A DNA stretch of 16,474 nucleotides from an uncultured Eubacteriales bacterium (lineage in GTDB: Bacteria; Bacillota; Clostridia; Oscillospirales; CAG-272): NCBI GenBank assembly GCA_900546695.1, contig URDX01000034.1, positions 1-16,474 on the forward strand. The letters run 5' to 3'. A program made the position numbers and the translations under genes. This document shows, in pieces, positions 14,727 to 16,474 of this stretch; position 1 is the first letter of the stretch, and each line of letters starts with the position of its first letter. A model generated the notes under the pieces. The model did no database searches, was not told the DNA's origin, and was given only the letters and a program-made list of their open reading frames with translations.

Positions 14727-14755
14727 ATTATATATTATCTACACTATATTGTCAA
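14727..14755 (-). promoter_or_regulatory. Perfect consensus sigma-A promoter
   Basis: On the minus strand TTGACA (14750-14755), a 17-base AT-rich spacer, and TATAAT (14727-14732): all twelve consensus bases. It points into the displaced Rhs fragment and its downstream membrane protein, with a start near 14720. Confidence 0.8.
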
Positions 14756-14814
14756 GCAGTTGTATAATTTTGCCGCGCACAAGCATCAAATTACAATGTT
14801 TTAAAGCAAAAAAA

Positions 14815-14848
14815 GAAACAGTTGGAAAGAAGACTGTCCAACTGTTTC
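14815..14848. terminator. Terminator-like hairpin
   Basis: GAAACAGTTGGA (14815-14826) and TCCAACTGTTTC (14837-14848) form a 12-bp stem with a 10-base loop. CGTTTTT follows on the plus strand and TTTTTTTGC on the minus strand. It would end transcripts coming from the immunity gene at 15072 before the new promoter at 14755. Confidence 0.75.
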
Positions 14849-14965
14849 CGTTTTTAGAGACAAGATGCAAGTCTCAAACTTGAATATTCACGGAGCATTT
14901 CATATTGAAAATGATCTGCTCTGTACCGACAAGCATCGCCTTTGTGATACCACAAATGCAAAGCT

Positions 14966-14985
14966 TGTCAGGAGTACTCCTGACA
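14966..14985. repeat. Perfect 20-bp palindrome
   Basis: TGTCAGGAGTACTCCTGACA is fully self-complementary with no central spacer. It lies in the gene-free segment downstream of the immunity gene. Confidence 0.95.
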
Positions 14986-15071
14986 CCTTTCAGGGCTTGG
15001 GATTATCCCCGTAGTCTGGCTCTTGTCCCCAAAAGGCATTGCTTGCCGGTATGGCGTATACTCATTCGTCC

Positions 15072-15512
15072 TTACACGGTAGAATGATAGAACGCCTCCC
15101 CCCCCATATGATTCTCGATGGAACGCCATCTAAACCCTGAGGCGCAAATCAAAGTACCCGCATAATCATCTAAATCAGATTCTGACACATCGCCACGGTC
15201 ACACCAGTATAAGTATCCGTCTTTCATAATCATTGTTGAATCTAATATTTCGCAGGTATAACTTTCATCAACTGGAAAAAGTTTTAAGTGTTTTAATCCT
15301 TGAAATTCCATCTCTATCATAGCGTTCTCTTCGTATTGTCGTTGAATTATAACTCGCAAAACCCTACGATCATTCAAGGGATGCATTGAAAGGTTTTCAC
15401 TAACATATGCTCCACTTATATAACTCATCTCTTTTATACAACTATCATGAAAATGACATACACTCTCCATAAACTTCAATATTTCGAGGTTAGTGTGAAT
15501 TATCTCCCACAT
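15072..15512 (-). CDS. Probable immunity protein of the Rhs toxin
   Basis: A 146-residue soluble protein starting 19 bases after the Rhs stop. ATG at 15512 was chosen because GAAAGGAAG precedes it; a TTG at 15539 would overlap the Rhs gene. Features: FHDSCIKEMSYISGAYV near residues 21-37, QRQYEENAMIEMEFQGLKHL in the middle, YLYWCD, and FRWRSIEN near the end. The size, acidic character and place directly after an Rhs C-terminal domain are what a cognate immunity protein would show. I cannot name the family with certainty. A G8 run sits in the codons for HMGGE nine residues before the stop, so a slip there would replace only the C-terminal tail. Confidence 0.7.
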   Translation of the reverse strand: MWEIIHTNLEILKFMESVCHFHDSCIKEMSYISGAYVSENLSMHPLNDRRVLRVIIQRQYEENAMIEMEFQGLKHLKLFPVDESYTCEILDSTMIMKDGYLYWCDRGDVSESDLDDYAGTLICASGFRWRSIENHMGGEAFYHSTV

Positions 15513-15531
15513 AAATGCTTCCTTTCTCAAA

Positions 15532-16474
15532 CTAGCCAAATATCAGAATCAAGCCTTCTCCAACACCGGCACCTAACGGTCCAAACAAGAAATCGTCAGC
15601 TACGCCGATTCCCGTAACATCATCTGCAGCTATTACTGCAATTGCGATCACGCAAACAGTCACCAGTGCAACTCCTGCAATCGGCTCCCATTCAATGCTG
15701 TATGCCGGACCTCTAACGCCGTCCTTCCAATCGTGATTATGACCCCCATTAGGATCATGTGGATGCTTATCTGGTCTTCTATGGTCATCATGGTCATAAT
15801 CGTGTTCAGGAGTGCCATCCTGCCCGTAAGTTCTCGTATCACCATTAGGTGCTGTGTAAGTACTTCCGGGTTTGCCAGTGTATGGCCGTCGATTAGCATC
15901 ATGCGAAGATGCATTTATCGCATTGCTTTGTTTCGATGAAGAGAAGAAATTCTTTACTGGCTGAATAATATTATTATTTACCCAGCTTGCAGCATCCTTT
16001 ATCCACTGTGGCCAATGTCCTGAGCAATCAGACATATTTACAGGATTGTTGAAAGAATACGCAAATAGGTTATAGCCATGTACCGATCCCCCTACTCCAG
16101 CTATAACACTATCTGCATTTAAATATCTACCAATCTCAGGGTCATAGTATCTGCTCTGCAGGTAATAGAATCCCGTCTCATTATCGTAGACATATCCACG
16201 GTAGCGGAAGGGGTTTACGATGGCGAAATGCGACGCATTGGTTATCGGGTCGTCGTTTCCGTCAAGGATTGCAAGAGTTCTGCCCCATGCATCATAAGCG
16301 TAGTAAGCGATAATATTATTATCCTTATCTACTATCTGCTTGACATCGCCCTGTGCGTTAGTTCGGTAGTAATAACGCACGGGCGTTGTCGAGCCGCCTA
16401 TATAGCAGAGGGCGAGCCAGATATTACCCATTTCATCGTACATGAAATGGTATACATCCTTAACAGACGAGCCG
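15532..16474 (-). CDS. Rhs/YD-repeat polymorphic toxin, 3' part (runs off the window)
   Basis: The last 313 residues of an Rhs protein whose N-terminal part lies beyond the right edge. YD-repeat sequence (RYYYRTNAQGDVKQIVDKDN, YAYDAWGR) leads into the classic core NPFRYRGYVYDNETGFYYLQ, then SRYYDPEIGRYLNAD and NLFAYSFNNPVN, ending near the SGHWP junction. Rhs shells of this type enclose a variable toxic C-terminal domain released at that junction and delivered to competitors. Here it is about 165 residues: a polar linker, a His/Asp-rich patch (PEHDYDHDDHRRPDKHPHD ... HNHDW), and a hydrophobic end (VALVTVCVIAIAVIA ... GLILIFG) with an ADDVTGIGVADD segment. I could not assign a toxin family. 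A small immunity gene follows. Confidence 0.9.
   Translation of the reverse strand, partial: GSSVKDVYHFMYDEMGNIWLALCYIGGSTTPVRYYYRTNAQGDVKQIVDKDNNIIAYYAYDAWGRTLAILDGNDDPITNASHFAIVNPFRYRGYVYDNETGFYYLQSRYYDPEIGRYLNADSVIAGVGGSVHGYNLFAYSFNNPVNMSDCSGHWPQWIKDAASWVNNNIIQPVKNFFSSSKQSNAINASSHDANRRPYTGKPGSTYTAPNGDTRTYGQDGTPEHDYDHDDHRRPDKHPHDPNGGHNHDWKDGVRGPAYSIEWEPIAGVALVTVCVIAIAVIAADDVTGIGVADDFLFGPLGAGVGEGLILIFG

Larger units (their letters stand above)
14687..15071. other. Gene-free, palindrome-rich segment between the two Rhs modules, possible mobile-element remnant
   Basis: About 385 bases with no convincing gene. They hold a perfect consensus promoter (14727-14755), a terminator-like hairpin (14815-14848), and nested inverted repeats at 14928-14985. 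GACAAGC (14928-14934) can pair with GCTTGTC (14963-14969), with TTTGTG/CACAAA inside it. The GTC end is shared with the perfect palindrome TGTCAGGAGTACTCCTGACA (14966-14985). The density of palindromes and its place exactly at the break of the Rhs fragment suggest an insertion or recombination scar. No transposase or flanking duplication was found. Confidence 0.4.

Noticed and set aside
14905..15087. 60-codon plus-strand frame in the palindrome-rich segment
   Set aside because: No domain; it spans the 20-bp palindrome and overlaps the end of the immunity gene antisense.

Overview
The window looks like chromosomal DNA of a Gram-positive, anaerobic gut or rumen Firmicute, most likely a Ruminococcaceae/Oscillospiraceae-type bacterium. 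The reasons are strong AGGAGG-type ribosome binding sites, sigma-A style promoters, a secreted protein ending in a type I dockerin, an F-type ATP synthase operon, and Rhs/YD-repeat polymorphic-toxin genes of the style common in Clostridia. This is inference from gene content; no marker gene is present.

Layout. Positions 1-6352 hold a tightly packed F1Fo ATP synthase operon on the minus strand (a, c, b, alpha, gamma, beta, epsilon) with a good sigma-A promoter at 6323-6351 and a long-armed inverted repeat after the last gene. The gene for the delta subunit is absent: b and alpha overlap by four bases where atpH normally lies. The neighbouring subunits also look altered at the sites that would meet delta: b is short at its C-terminus, alpha is about 19 residues longer at its N-terminus, and gamma has a polybasic C-terminal tail. 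The c subunit carries a signal-peptide-like leader and a repetitive linker.

Positions 6416-6905 are non-coding. Positions 6906-10322 (minus) encode a 1138-residue secreted protein with a glycine-rich repetitive (probably beta-helical) region, four related modules of about 110-130 residues, and a C-terminal dockerin. A tiny ORF with an excellent ribosome binding site lies just upstream. A divergent promoter at 10765-10793 drives a roughly 380-nt structured leader followed by a ZIP-family metal transporter (11181-11957, plus). A bidirectional terminator at 12193-12228 separates this from the minus-strand genes to the right.

Positions 12324-16474 are an accessory, more AT-rich region on the minus strand. 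It holds, in transcription order from the right edge: the 3' end of an Rhs gene with a variable C-terminal domain; a small probable immunity gene; a gene-free stretch rich in palindromes with a perfect consensus promoter; a truncated and frameshifted second Rhs fragment with its own C-terminal domain; a membrane-anchored candidate immunity protein coupled to it by an ATGA overlap; and a 240-residue protein that looks like a degenerate ABC ATPase. I read this as an Rhs toxin/immunity locus with a displaced second toxin/immunity module.
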